From Pseudomonadota bacterium (GTDB lineage Bacteria > Pseudomonadota > Gammaproteobacteria > Natronospirales > REEB76), in assembly GCA_021779005.1 (NCBI GenBank), contig JAJYBN010000072.1, positions 1 through 6,290 on the forward strand: 6,290 nt of DNA, in the 5' to 3' direction. Below the pieces are notes generated by a model. The model worked only from the letters and a program-made list of their open reading frames with translations. It was not told the DNA's origin and did not search any database. The position numbers and the translations under genes were made by a program. Positions within the stretch are counted from its first letter, which is position 1; each line of letters starts with the position of its first letter. Of the stretch, positions 1-5,937 are shown one piece after another.

Positions 1-267
1 CAGGATTTCCGAGGCCCGCGACTGGTTACCGCGGGTGTAATCCAGCAGGGTCTTGAGCAGCGGCTGCTCGATCTCCCCCAGCACCAGCCCATAGAGATTG
101 GATGGGTCATGGCCGTGCAGGTCTGAAAAGTAGCGTCGCAGGGTCTTTTCCGCATAATCCCGCAGGCAATGGGAGGTTGGTGAGAAATGCGCGCCGTCCC
201 CGGACTTGCGGGCTTTCCAAGCCTCGTTTACCACTTCCAAACGCTGTGTTCCCAGTCTGCTGTTCAT
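1..267 (-). CDS. fis: DNA-binding protein Fis (3' end outside window)
   Basis: Fis is a homodimeric nucleoid-associated protein that bends DNA and activates stable-RNA promoters during rapid growth. The 89 residues visible include a core that matches enterobacterial Fis closely: LYGLVLGEIEQPLLKTLL at 58-75, then YTRGNQSRASEIL at 77-89, which begins the helix-turn-helix. The recognition helix and roughly the last 17 residues lie beyond position 1. The start is the ATG at 267-265; it overlaps the dusB stop as ATGA and has a strong Shine-Dalgarno, GAGGAG (281-276), eight bases upstream inside the dusB coding sequence. This implies translational coupling in a dusB-fis operon, as in E. coli. The segment before the conserved core is about eight residues longer than in E. 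coli Fis and does not resemble it. Identity is secure; DNA-contacting residues cannot be checked here. Confidence 0.96.
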   Translation of the reverse strand, partial: MNSRLGTQRLEVVNEAWKARKSGDGAHFSPTSHCLRDYAEKTLRRYFSDLHGHDPSNLYGLVLGEIEQPLLKTLLDYTRGNQSRASEIL

Positions 268-1250
268 GCCGCCAGCTCCTCGATGTTGTTGTTGTGATCA
301 AACAGGCTGCGCAGCAGCCTATGCTGCTCACGAGCCGACTCCACATGCATTAAGCGTTCACGTACCGTGTTGGTTTCCGGACGCGTTTTGAGATACCAGT
401 TGAGATGTTTGCGGGCCATGCGGACGCCGGTGAATTCGCCATAAAACGAATACAAGTTGTCCAGATGTCCCAGCATGATGTCAGCAATTTCCTGGTCGTT
501 CGGCGGCGGGAGCTTGTGGCCCGTCGCCAGGTAATGATTGATCTCGCGGAAAATCCATGGCCGCCCCTGAGCGGCCCGGCCGATCATGACTGCCGCCGCG
601 CCGGTGGCTGACAGCACCGCCAGGGCTTTTTCCGGCGAGTCCACATCACCATTGGCCAGCACCGGGATTTTCACTGCTGCGGCGATGGCGCGTACGGTTT
701 CATATTCGGCAGCACCTGCAAACATATCCGCACGGGTGCGGCCATGCACGGCGATGGCCTGGATGCCGGCCTGCTGAGCAAGTTCGGCAATACGCACGCC
801 ATTCTTGTGTTCCCGATCCCAGCCTGTACGGATCTTGAGGGTCACTGGCACATCCACAGCATTTACCACCGACTCTAGAATCTGTCTAACCAGTTTTTCA
901 TCCTGTAACAGTGCCGATCCCGCAGCTTTGTTACAGACTTTCTTCGCCGGGCAGCCCATGTTGATGTCGATTATCTGGGCGCCCTCGGCCACGTTCATGC
1001 GCGCCGCCGCAGCCAGCATCTCGGGCTCGCCACCCGCGATCTGGACGATCCGGGGTTCCACCTCACCATCATGGTCGCGGCGCCGGCGGCTCTTGGCGCT
1101 GCCGTAGAGAGCCAGTTGCGCCGTGAGCATTTCTGATACTGCAAGGCCCGCGCCCATGCGCTTGCATAACTGCCGGAACGGCCGGTCAGTCACACCCGCC
1201 ATGGGTGCCAATACCACGCGAGTGCGCAATGAATAGCAACCTATGCGCAT
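264..1250 (-). CDS. dusB: tRNA-dihydrouridine synthase B
   Basis: DusB is an FMN-dependent, NADPH-using enzyme that reduces specific uridines in the tRNA D-loop to dihydrouridine. The 328-residue product is close to E. coli DusB (321). The N-terminal TIM-barrel strand LAPMAGVTDRPF is at 14-25, and IIDINMGCPAKKV at 93-105 carries the expected catalytic Cys100. LKIRTGW and the IAVHGRTR flavin-site motif follow, then VLANGDV and MIGRAAQGRPWIF, all typical of the family; the C-terminal helical tRNA-binding domain contains RMARKHLNWYL. The ATG at 1250 is chosen because MRIG is the conserved N-terminus. A longer reading from a TTG at 1301 would start inside the spacer of the predicted promoter. No convincing Shine-Dalgarno precedes this ATG. 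The gene ends in a four-base ATGA overlap with fis. Confidence 0.97.
   Translation of the reverse strand: MRIGCYSLRTRVVLAPMAGVTDRPFRQLCKRMGAGLAVSEMLTAQLALYGSAKSRRRRDHDGEVEPRIVQIAGGEPEMLAAAARMNVAEGAQIIDINMGCPAKKVCNKAAGSALLQDEKLVRQILESVVNAVDVPVTLKIRTGWDREHKNGVRIAELAQQAGIQAIAVHGRTRADMFAGAAEYETVRAIAAAVKIPVLANGDVDSPEKALAVLSATGAAAVMIGRAAQGRPWIFREINHYLATGHKLPPPNDQEIADIMLGHLDNLYSFYGEFTGVRMARKHLNWYLKTRPETNTVRERLMHVESAREQHRLLRSLFDHNNNIEELAA
276..281 (-). promoter_or_regulatory. fis ribosome binding site inside dusB
   Basis: The minus-strand GAGGAG sits eight bases before the fis ATG. It is read as two Glu codons of dusB. It is the strongest Shine-Dalgarno in the window, whereas dusB itself has none evident. 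This contrast suggests fis is translated more efficiently than dusB from the shared mRNA. Confidence 0.8.
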
Positions 1251-1288
1251 ATTTGCGTTGTCGTGCGTATTACCGGGAACGGGGAGAG

Positions 1289-1316
1289 ATGATAACTGCA
1301 ATCATGCGACTGTCAA
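1289..1316 (-). promoter_or_regulatory. Sigma-70-type promoter of dusB-fis
   Basis: On the minus strand a perfect -35 TTGACA (1316-1311) is followed after a 16-base spacer by TATCAT (1294-1289), five of six matches to the -10 consensus. An A/T-rich stretch (1328-1317) directly upstream could act as an UP element. Transcription would start near 1282, giving a leader of about 30 bases before the dusB ATG. The sequence after the -10 is pyrimidine-rich (CTCTCCCC), so initiation would probably be with C. The E. coli fis promoter also starts with CTP and is growth-rate and stringently controlled; similar control here is inference. The 16-base spacer is part of a repeat described separately. Confidence 0.75.
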
Positions 1317-1372
1317 ACTTGAAATTTAGCAGCTACTGATTTATGGGCATCTGTACTGCAATCCTGCGGCTG
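1295..1372 (-). repeat. Two 18-base direct repeats at the dusB-fis promoter
   Basis: Plus-strand 1295-1312 and 1355-1372 match at 16 of 18 bases, with starts exactly 60 bases apart (ACTGCAATCATGCGACTG and ACTGCAATCCTGCGGCTG). The first copy fills the spacer between the -35 and -10 boxes and takes in one or two bases of each; the second lies about 75-90 bases upstream of the predicted start. A weaker third copy begins at 1386 (ACCGCAATCA). The flanks do not match, so only the spacer-like block is repeated. This pattern would suit a DNA-binding protein acting from two sites, but no known consensus was recognised. Confidence 0.7.
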
Positions 1373-1377
1373 CCTTA

Positions 1378-1387
1378 GTGATATCAC
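1378..1387. promoter_or_regulatory. Perfect 10-base palindrome upstream of dusB
   Basis: GTGATATCAC reads the same on both strands. It lies about 100 bases upstream of the predicted dusB transcription start and next to the degenerate third copy of the promoter repeat. It could be an operator half or a chance palindrome; nothing in the sequence decides this. Confidence 0.3.
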
Positions 1388-1426
1388 CGCAATCAGCGCG
1401 CAACCTGCTGGAAATTGCGTGCAAAA

Positions 1427-2455
1427 TCAATCAGTCGTAGTGCTGCTGCATATACGGCTGCCGTCATCGTCGAAGCAGGGCTGCACCTGGAACCCCACCG
1501 CCTCCGGACCTGGGTCCACAACATCGAGGCGAAAGCGCACAGCCGTGCCGGGATTCAGCAGGCTTGCGCCCTGGCTAGCTGGCAGATAGTTCGCGGCGGT
1601 GAAATCCCGTGCCCGCAGAGCATCGCCGTAGCGGTCCATGAGTGCGATGCGCAGGATCGGCCAGGGTTGAGGAAAGTTCGAGCTATTGGCAAGAGTACCG
1701 GTGATCGAGAGTGTGCCTGGCGAACCCGGATCCGAAGTCACGTTGATGTTGTTGACCTGCCATACGTCGGGTGAAGGCGGAGGTGTTACGGGATAACCCA
1801 GGGCAGCGTAAAGCGACGTTATGGGCTGACCGATCACTGCAGTTTGGCTCAGGGCCAGTCGATTGGCATTGACGACCTGGATGCCCAGTAACAGTGCCAT
1901 GAACACCATGCCCACACCCCAGAAGTTGATCCTCCGAGGCTGGCGTGGTGTCTTTGGTACGGGCCGTTCCCGCGGCGGCAACTCCACATGCTTGTATAAC
2001 GCCTGGTCACGAGCCAGGGCCGGGGGTTTAGGGATATGGTCTTCGATGAGCATCGGCGTATCTGTGTCAGCGTGCGTAGGGACACTTTCCGCAATCACAG
2101 TGTTGGTCGCGGGGGTAGGCGATTCACCCCACAAGTCGGTAAACAGATCATCTGCAGGTGTCTCAGGTTTTGTAGCTTGCAGTTGGATTTCGGTGTCGAT
2201 GTTTTCAACAACTGGCGCGTCATCGGTTGGCGTGATCAACGGCACTTCTGCTGGTTGTGCTGCTTCAATTTGCGTATTTAGTTCATCGGCGGTTGCCTGC
2301 GGGGCAGATGGCGTGGGTTCAAATTCCTCACGCAAGGTCTCAAACGCGTCGAACACGCTATGGCAGCGGCTGCAACGCACCAGACCGTGGACCGCGCGCA
2401 ACTGTGCAGTGTTGACTCGGAATTGTGTGCCACAGGCAGTACAGGTGGTCAGCAT
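1427..2455 (-). CDS. Zinc-ribbon and DUF3426 domain membrane protein
   Basis: The 342-residue protein has three parts. Residues 1-35 form an MJ0042-type zinc ribbon with Cys pairs C5-x2-C8 and C28-x2-C31. Residues 42-172 are a low-complexity linker rich in Pro, Ala, Thr and acidic residues. A basic patch (RQPRR, 171-175) precedes one transmembrane helix at about 178-197, after which a DUF3426-type domain (about 200-325) should face the periplasm. The charge pattern predicts that the zinc ribbon is cytoplasmic. The function of the family is not established. The ATG follows the prmA TGA directly (TGAATG), with GGAAG nine bases upstream, so the gene is almost certainly cotranscribed and translationally coupled with prmA. 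The C-terminal tail has two cysteines (C327, C336) flanking an Asp-rich stretch, possibly a disulfide loop. No U-rich terminator follows it. Confidence 0.88.
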   Translation of the reverse strand: MLTTCTACGTQFRVNTAQLRAVHGLVRCSRCHSVFDAFETLREEFEPTPSAPQATADELNTQIEAAQPAEVPLITPTDDAPVVENIDTEIQLQATKPETPADDLFTDLWGESPTPATNTVIAESVPTHADTDTPMLIEDHIPKPPALARDQALYKHVELPPRERPVPKTPRQPRRINFWGVGMVFMALLLGIQVVNANRLALSQTAVIGQPITSLYAALGYPVTPPPSPDVWQVNNINVTSDPGSPGTLSITGTLANSSNFPQPWPILRIALMDRYGDALRARDFTAANYLPASQGASLLNPGTAVRFRLDVVDPGPEAVGFQVQPCFDDDGSRICSSTTTD

Positions 2456-3343
2456 TCAGTGAATCTTCCGACGCAAATATTCCATGATCAACCATTCCTC
2501 CCGTCGTGTGACAGCGCAGGATTGGAACCAGCGCGCATAGGCGCGTTCTATCTCATCCCTCTGGCTGCTAAGGATACCGGATAGCAGCAGTCTTCCGCCC
2601 GGACGTACCAATCCGGCAAAATGCGGGGCCAGCTCCCGCAGCGGGCCGGCGAGTATATTGGCCAGCAGCACATCGACCTGCAGGATCTTCAGCTCTCCAG
2701 GCGGGCTGATCTCCAGGCGGTCCTGCACCTGGTTATGGGCGGCGTTCGCATGAGTGGCAGTGAGCGCCTGTGGGTCAATATCCACGGCCCATGCACGCTT
2801 GGCGCCCAGGTGCACAGCGGCGATTGCCAGGATCCCGGAGCCACAGCCATAGTCGATCACGGTCTTGCCTGCCAATTCATTCGCCTCCAGCCATTCCAGG
2901 CACAGGGCGGTGGTGGCATGTGTACCGGTACCGAATGCGAGCCCGGGATCCAGCCTGATGTTGACGGCGCCTGGATCGGGCGGCGAATGGGTTGTGGGAC
3001 AAATCCACAAGCGCTTGCCGAAACGCATGGGTTTGAAATCTTTCAGCCACTCACGCGCCCACTCGCGATCTTCTAGTAGCTGGACTCGATGTTCTGGCAG
3101 TCGTTGCAAACCAAGCGCCGCCAGCAGGTAGACACGCAAACTGTCTATGTCGGTAGCAGCCGGGAACAGGCCGGACACCCGGGTGTTGGTCCAGAGCGGC
3201 GGTAGCGCAATATCGGCTTGGTAAATCGGGCTATCGCCGGCATCGCCAAAAGTGACCGAGAGCGCGCCGGCGCTGCACAGCGCAGCCTCCACACGTTCGG
3301 CGTCCGGAGCACTGATAGACAATTCGATCTGCAACCAAGACAT
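2456..3343 (-). CDS. prmA: Ribosomal protein L11 methyltransferase
   Basis: PrmA trimethylates the N-terminal amino group and lysines of ribosomal protein L11 using S-adenosylmethionine. The product has 295 residues against 293 in E. coli. An N-terminal L11-recognition domain (about 1-60) is followed by WAREWLKDFKPMRFG (95-109), the family motif LDPGLAFGTGTHATT (131-145), the SAM-binding motif VIDYGCGSGILAIAA (162-176), the acidic end of strand two, AVDIDPQA (186-193), and LLANILAGPLREL (226-238). The ATG at 3343 is selected because MSWLQIEL is the conserved start; an in-frame TTG at 3355 lies within a hairpin and would add only MGFF. A run of seven T directly precedes the ATG, with only a GGG as a possible ribosome binding site. 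The C-terminus, EYLRRKIH, departs from the usual Gly-Arg ending seen in relatives such as E. coli PrmA. Confidence 0.96.
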   Translation of the reverse strand: MSWLQIELSISAPDAERVEAALCSAGALSVTFGDAGDSPIYQADIALPPLWTNTRVSGLFPAATDIDSLRVYLLAALGLQRLPEHRVQLLEDREWAREWLKDFKPMRFGKRLWICPTTHSPPDPGAVNIRLDPGLAFGTGTHATTALCLEWLEANELAGKTVIDYGCGSGILAIAAVHLGAKRAWAVDIDPQALTATHANAAHNQVQDRLEISPPGELKILQVDVLLANILAGPLRELAPHFAGLVRPGGRLLLSGILSSQRDEIERAYARWFQSCAVTRREEWLIMEYLRRKIH

Positions 3344-3364
3344 AAAAAAACCCAAGTGCTGGGT
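3344..3364 (-). terminator. Terminator-like hairpin with T7 run abutting prmA
   Basis: On the minus strand ACCCA (3364-3360) can pair with TGGGT (3354-3350) around the loop GCACT. Six further T residues follow immediately, up to the prmA ATG. The layout is that of a short intrinsic terminator, but a five-pair stem with three G-C pairs is weak. It may end some accC transcripts, attenuate prmA, or simply limit its translation. It lies 122 bases downstream of the accC stop. Confidence 0.4.
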
Positions 3365-3375
3365 GCTAGGTACTG
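3355..3375 (-). repeat. Three tandem degenerate heptamers
   Basis: Read on the minus strand, 3375-3355 consists of CAGTACC, TAGCACC and CAGCACT, which fit YAGYACY with no gaps. The last unit forms part of the stem and loop of the terminator-like hairpin upstream of prmA. The array is short, and a chance origin is possible. Confidence 0.5.
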
Positions 3376-3418
3376 CGCAGGGAAATCGATGGCATTTGCA
3401 TCAACCGCCATCCCACTG

Positions 3419-3486
3419 GCCGTGAGTGCCGAGGAAAAGTAAAACGTTGTTTTCCGCGCAGCACGCCGTACTCGTCACCTTGAGAT
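3419..3486 (-). other. accC-prmA intergenic region, accC-proximal part
   Basis: This is the accC-proximal part of the 143-base gap between accC and prmA. On the minus strand GGAAAA and TTTTCC (3454-3432) form a six-base inverted repeat that also contains a nested AAAAC/GTTTT repeat. It is too A/T-rich for a normal intrinsic terminator. No -35/-10 pair that I would defend as a prmA promoter was found in the gap, so prmA may depend on readthrough from accC. Confidence 0.35.
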
Positions 3487-4827
3487 TCACAGCCCCAGTT
3501 TCTTTTCCAGATAATGGATGTTGGTGCCGCCGGCGATGAATGCCGAATCATTGAACAGTTCCTGGTGCAGCGGCACATTGCTGTTAATGCCTTCCACCAC
3601 GATTTCCATGAGCGCGGTGCGCATGCGTGCCAGTGCCGAGGTACGGTCGTCGCCATAGGCGATAAGTTTGCCTATGAGCGAATCATAGTAGGGCGGCACG
3701 CTGTAGCCGCTATACGCATGCGAGTCCACGCGAATACCGGGCCCGCCGGGCGCATGCCAGCGCGTGATCAGCCCGGGAGAAGGCGTGAACTTCTTGGGAT
3801 CCTCGGCGTTGATGCGGCATTCGAAGGCATGCCCCTTGATCTGGATATCTTTCTGCTTGAGCGTGAATGGCTTGCCAGCCGCGATCATGAGTTGCCATTT
3901 CACGATATCGATCCCTGTGATCATCTCGGTCACCGGATGTTCCACCTGTACACGGGTGTTCATCTCGATGAAATAGAACTGGCCATCCTGATACAGGAAC
4001 TCGAAGGTGCCGGCGCCGCGGTATTTGATCTCCTCACAGGCCTCGACCACACGCTCGCCCATGACGCGACGCTGTTTCTCGGTGATGCCAGGTGCCGGTG
4101 CTTCCTCGATGACTTTCTGGTGGCGGCGTTGCATGGAACAATCGCGCTCGCCCAGATGTACGGCATTTCCATGGCCATCGCCCAGCACCTGGAATTCGAT
4201 ATGCCGCGGGCGCTCCAGGAATTTCTCCATATATACGGCATCGTTGCCGAAGGCCGACTTGGCTTCGGCCTTGGTCATATTGATGGCAGACAGCAATGCC
4301 GCTTCGCTGTGCACCACGCGCATGCCGCGTCCGCCACCGCCACCGGCAGCCTTGATGATGACCGGATAACCGATCTTCCTGGCGATGGGCATGAGCTGTT
4401 TGGGATCGTCCGGCAGGACTCCTTCGGAGCCCGGCACCGTCGGTACATCGGCCGCCTGCATGGCCTGCTTGGCGGAGACCTTGTCACCCATGAGACGGAT
4501 GGTCTCCGGGCGCGGGCCGATGAAGGTGAAGCCGCTCTTCTCGACGCGCTCGGCGAAATCGGCGTTCTCCGCCAGAAAGCCGTAACCCGGGTGGATGGCC
4601 ACCGCGTCGGTGACTTCCGCAGCACTGATGATGGCCGGCATGTTCAGATAGCTTTCCGAAGACGGCGGCGGTCCGATGCATACCGATTCATCCGCCAGCC
4701 GCACGTGTTTCAGGTCACGGTCGGCAGTCGAATGCACCGCCACGGTCTTGATGCCGAGTTCACGGCAGGCTCGCAGGATGCGCAACGCGATTTCGCCGCG
4801 GTTGGCAATCACAATCTTGTCGAGCAT
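3487..4827 (-). CDS. accC: Acetyl-CoA carboxylase, biotin carboxylase subunit
   Basis: AccC carboxylates the biotin carried by AccB, using ATP and bicarbonate, in the first committed step of fatty-acid synthesis. The 446-residue protein (449 in E. coli) has the N-terminal domain starting [14 protein letters not shown], the ATP-grasp glycine-rich loop at 161-168, and a C-terminal biotin-carboxylase domain. Residues known to be essential in E. coli are conserved and fall at the same numbers: Lys116, Lys159, Lys238, Glu276, Glu288, Asn290, Arg292, Glu296 and Arg338. The segment [16 protein letters not shown] spans 286-301. The ATG at 4827 gives the conserved [11 protein letters not shown] start; it lies 39 bases after the accB stop and lacks an A/G-rich ribosome binding site, with only GGG within CACGGGC nearby. 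The gene appears intact. A 513-codon open frame on the opposite strand is a by-product of GC-rich codon use. Confidence 0.98.
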   Translation of the reverse strand: MLDKIVIANRGEIALRILRACRELGIKTVAVHSTADRDLKHVRLADESVCIGPPPSSESYLNMPAIISAAEVTDAVAIHPGYGFLAENADFAERVEKSGFTFIGPRPETIRLMGDKVSAKQAMQAADVPTVPGSEGVLPDDPKQLMPIARKIGYPVIIKAAGGGGGRGMRVVHSEAALLSAINMTKAEAKSAFGNDAVYMEKFLERPRHIEFQVLGDGHGNAVHLGERDCSMQRRHQKVIEEAPAPGITEKQRRVMGERVVEACEEIKYRGAGTFEFLYQDGQFYFIEMNTRVQVEHPVTEMITGIDIVKWQLMIAAGKPFTLKQKDIQIKGHAFECRINAEDPKKFTPSPGLITRWHAPGGPGIRVDSHAYSGYSVPPYYDSLIGKLIAYGDDRTSALARMRTALMEIVVEGINSNVPLHQELFNDSAFIAGGTNIHYLEKKLGL

Positions 4828-4866
4828 TGCGGGGGCCCGTGGTATGAACTTGGGGGAAATGGCGGC

Positions 4867-5325
4867 TTACTCGATGATGATGAGCGGCTGGCCGAATTCC
4901 ACCGGGTCGCCGTTGTTGGCCAGGATGGCTTTGACGGTGCCGGCTTTGTCGGACTCGATCTGGTTCATCATCTTCATGGCCTCGATAATGCACAGGGTGT
5001 CGCCTTCCTTCACCACGCTGCCCACTTCCACGAACGGCTTGGCGCCGGGGGATGAGGAACGATAGAACGTCCCTACCATGGGGGCTTTGACCTGGTGTCC
5101 GGAGGGGATTTCCTGCTGGCCGGGCGCGGGGGCGGTAGCTGGCACCTGCGGAGTCGCTGCGGGTGATGTCGCCACTGTCACCGCCGGTGCCGCTGGGTGA
5201 GTGGCGTGCGCGGTTCCACCGTAGCGGCTGATGCGAACCGATTCTTCACCCTCACTGATCTCGATCTCGGCGATGCCGGATTCCTCCAGCAGTTCGATGA
5301 GTTTTTTGACTTTACGTATGTCCAT
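4867..5325 (-). CDS. accB: Acetyl-CoA carboxylase, biotin carboxyl carrier protein
   Basis: AccB carries the biotin that AccC carboxylates and the AccAD carboxyltransferase then unloads onto acetyl-CoA. The 152-residue protein (156 in E. coli) has an N-terminal helical segment (1-18) and a short strand region. An Ala/Pro-rich flexible linker follows at about 38-75, then a biotinyl domain (about 77-152). The biotinylation motif EAMKMMN places the modified lysine at Lys118, equivalent to Lys122 in E. coli. The segment before it ([15 protein letters not shown]) corresponds to the thumb region typical of bacterial BCCP. The ATG at 5325 gives the conserved [17 protein letters not shown] start. It lies 23 bases after the aroQ stop, so the two genes are very likely cotranscribed. 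The only Shine-Dalgarno-like bases are GGGG, six bases before the ATG and within a small hairpin. Confidence 0.98.
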   Translation of the reverse strand: MDIRKVKKLIELLEESGIAEIEISEGEESVRISRYGGTAHATHPAAPAVTVATSPAATPQVPATAPAPGQQEIPSGHQVKAPMVGTFYRSSSPGAKPFVEVGSVVKEGDTLCIIEAMKMMNQIESDKAGTVKAILANNGDPVEFGQPLIIIE

Positions 5326-5331
5326 GCTGCA

Positions 5332-5342
5332 CCCCGTGGGGG
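5332..5342 (-). promoter_or_regulatory. Small hairpin over the accB ribosome binding site
   Basis: In the 23-base aroQ-accB gap, minus-strand CCCC (5342-5339) can pair with GGGG (5335-5332) around CAC. The GGGG is the only Shine-Dalgarno-like sequence before the accB ATG, so the hairpin would hide it unless ribosomes finishing aroQ keep it open. This is an inference from base pairing alone. Confidence 0.35.
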
Positions 5343-5348
5343 AACTGT

Positions 5349-5798
5349 TCAGGTTGTATGGGTATGGAGGTAACGGTCAGCCGCCAGCAGAGCCAGCTCA
5401 TAACCCAGGGGGCCGAGGCCGGTGATATTGCCTATAGCCAGATCGGAAAAATGCGAGTGCTTACGGAAGGCCTCACGGGCATGGATGTTGCTCAGGTGGA
5501 TCTCGATAAAAGGCAGTTTGACCGCGGCCAGGGCATCCCGCAGCGCCACACTGGTGTGGGTATAGCCGCCGGGATTGAATAGCAGGAAATCGATGCCATC
5601 CCGGCGCGCCTGCTGGATGCGGTCGATGAGGGCGCCTTCATGATTGCTCTGGTAGGTCATAAGGACATGTCCAAGGGCTTTGGCTTGCACCAGGAGGCGT
5701 TTTTCGATATCCGCCAGGCTTTCATCGCCATAATGTTGCGGCTCCCGCGCGCCCAGCAGGTTCAGGTTGGGACCGTTTAAAAGCAGGACGTTCGACAC
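5349..5798 (-). CDS. aroQ: Type II 3-dehydroquinate dehydratase
   Basis: AroQ converts 3-dehydroquinate to 3-dehydroshikimate, the third step of the shikimate pathway; type II enzymes are dodecamers unrelated to AroD. The 149-residue product has the expected length. It carries [16 protein letters not shown] at 5-20, with the mobile-lid Arg18 and catalytic Tyr23. The motif SNHEG (51-55) is followed by [17 protein letters not shown] (74-90), holding the active-site Asn75 and His81. The segment [14 protein letters not shown] (99-112) holds the catalytic His101 and substrate-binding Arg112. The start is a GTG at 5798, giving [11 protein letters not shown], with AAGG six bases upstream. An ATG at 5811 is out of frame. 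The gene leads the aroQ-accB-accC cluster, an arrangement also found in pseudomonads. Confidence 0.96.
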   Translation of the reverse strand: MSNVLLLNGPNLNLLGAREPQHYGDESLADIEKRLLVQAKALGHVLMTYQSNHEGALIDRIQQARRDGIDFLLFNPGGYTHTSVALRDALAAVKLPFIEIHLSNIHAREAFRKHSHFSDLAIGNITGLGPLGYELALLAADRYLHTHTT

Positions 5799-5832
5799 AG
5801 GATGCCTTCATTTACCTTAGATATCGCCGAAT

Positions 5833-5864
5833 TTGCTAGAAGATAGCATATTTTTATCTTGCAA
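5833..5864. promoter_or_regulatory. AT-rich dyad upstream of aroQ
   Basis: AAGATA (5840-5845) and TATCTT (5855-5860) are exact inverted repeats separated by nine bases. TTGC (5833-5836) and GCAA (5861-5864) extend the arms to ten pairs, with a three-base bulge on one side. The centre is about 50 bases upstream of the aroQ start codon, where a promoter or leader would be expected. It could be an operator or an RNA stem. The neighbouring GCAATCAGC also occurs upstream of dusB. Confidence 0.4.
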
Positions 5865-5914
5865 TCAGCTTCGGTTACGGACTGTGCCCACAGAGGAAAC
5901 ACCCTAAAATCAGA

Positions 5915-5937
5915 TGGTGCCGGAGTCTCCAGCACCA
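5915..5937 (-). terminator. GC-rich hairpin between tlpA-like gene and aroQ
   Basis: On the minus strand TGGTGC (5937-5932) pairs with GCACCA (5920-5915). A G-U pair and an inner GGA/TCC stem around GAC extend it to ten pairs. The G-U pair would be a C-A mismatch in a plus-strand RNA, which weakly favours function in the minus-strand transcript. The downstream sequence TCTGATTTTA is only moderately U-rich, so it may be an imperfect terminator for the upstream gene or part of the aroQ leader. Confidence 0.4.

Noticed and set aside
1251..1301. Extended dusB start at TTG 1301
   Set aside because: It adds 17 residues before the conserved MRIG start and lies within the promoter spacer, upstream of the predicted transcription start.
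1863..2462. 199-codon plus-strand frame opposite the DUF3426 gene
   Set aside because: The minus-strand protein has recognisable zinc-ribbon and membrane segments; the plus-strand product is low-complexity Ser/Val/Gly-rich shadow sequence.
3366..3656. 96-codon minus-strand frame across the accC 3' end and the gap
   Set aside because: It overlaps accC in another frame and has no recognisable domain; accC is intact to its normal C-terminus, so there is no sign of a frameshift.
3514..5055. 513-codon open frame on the plus strand opposite accC and accB
   Set aside because: It lies antisense to two highly conserved genes, its translation resembles no family, and such long antisense frames are common in GC-rich genes.
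5725..5811. Possible leader peptide from the ATG at 5811
   Set aside because: It is a 29-codon frame running out of frame into aroQ, with a cramped ribosome binding site and no run of regulatory codons; the GTG at 5798 explains aroQ fully.
5840..5864. TTGCAA and TATCTT as the aroQ promoter
   Set aside because: The spacing is 13 bases, too short for a sigma-70 promoter, and alternative pairings give poor matches.
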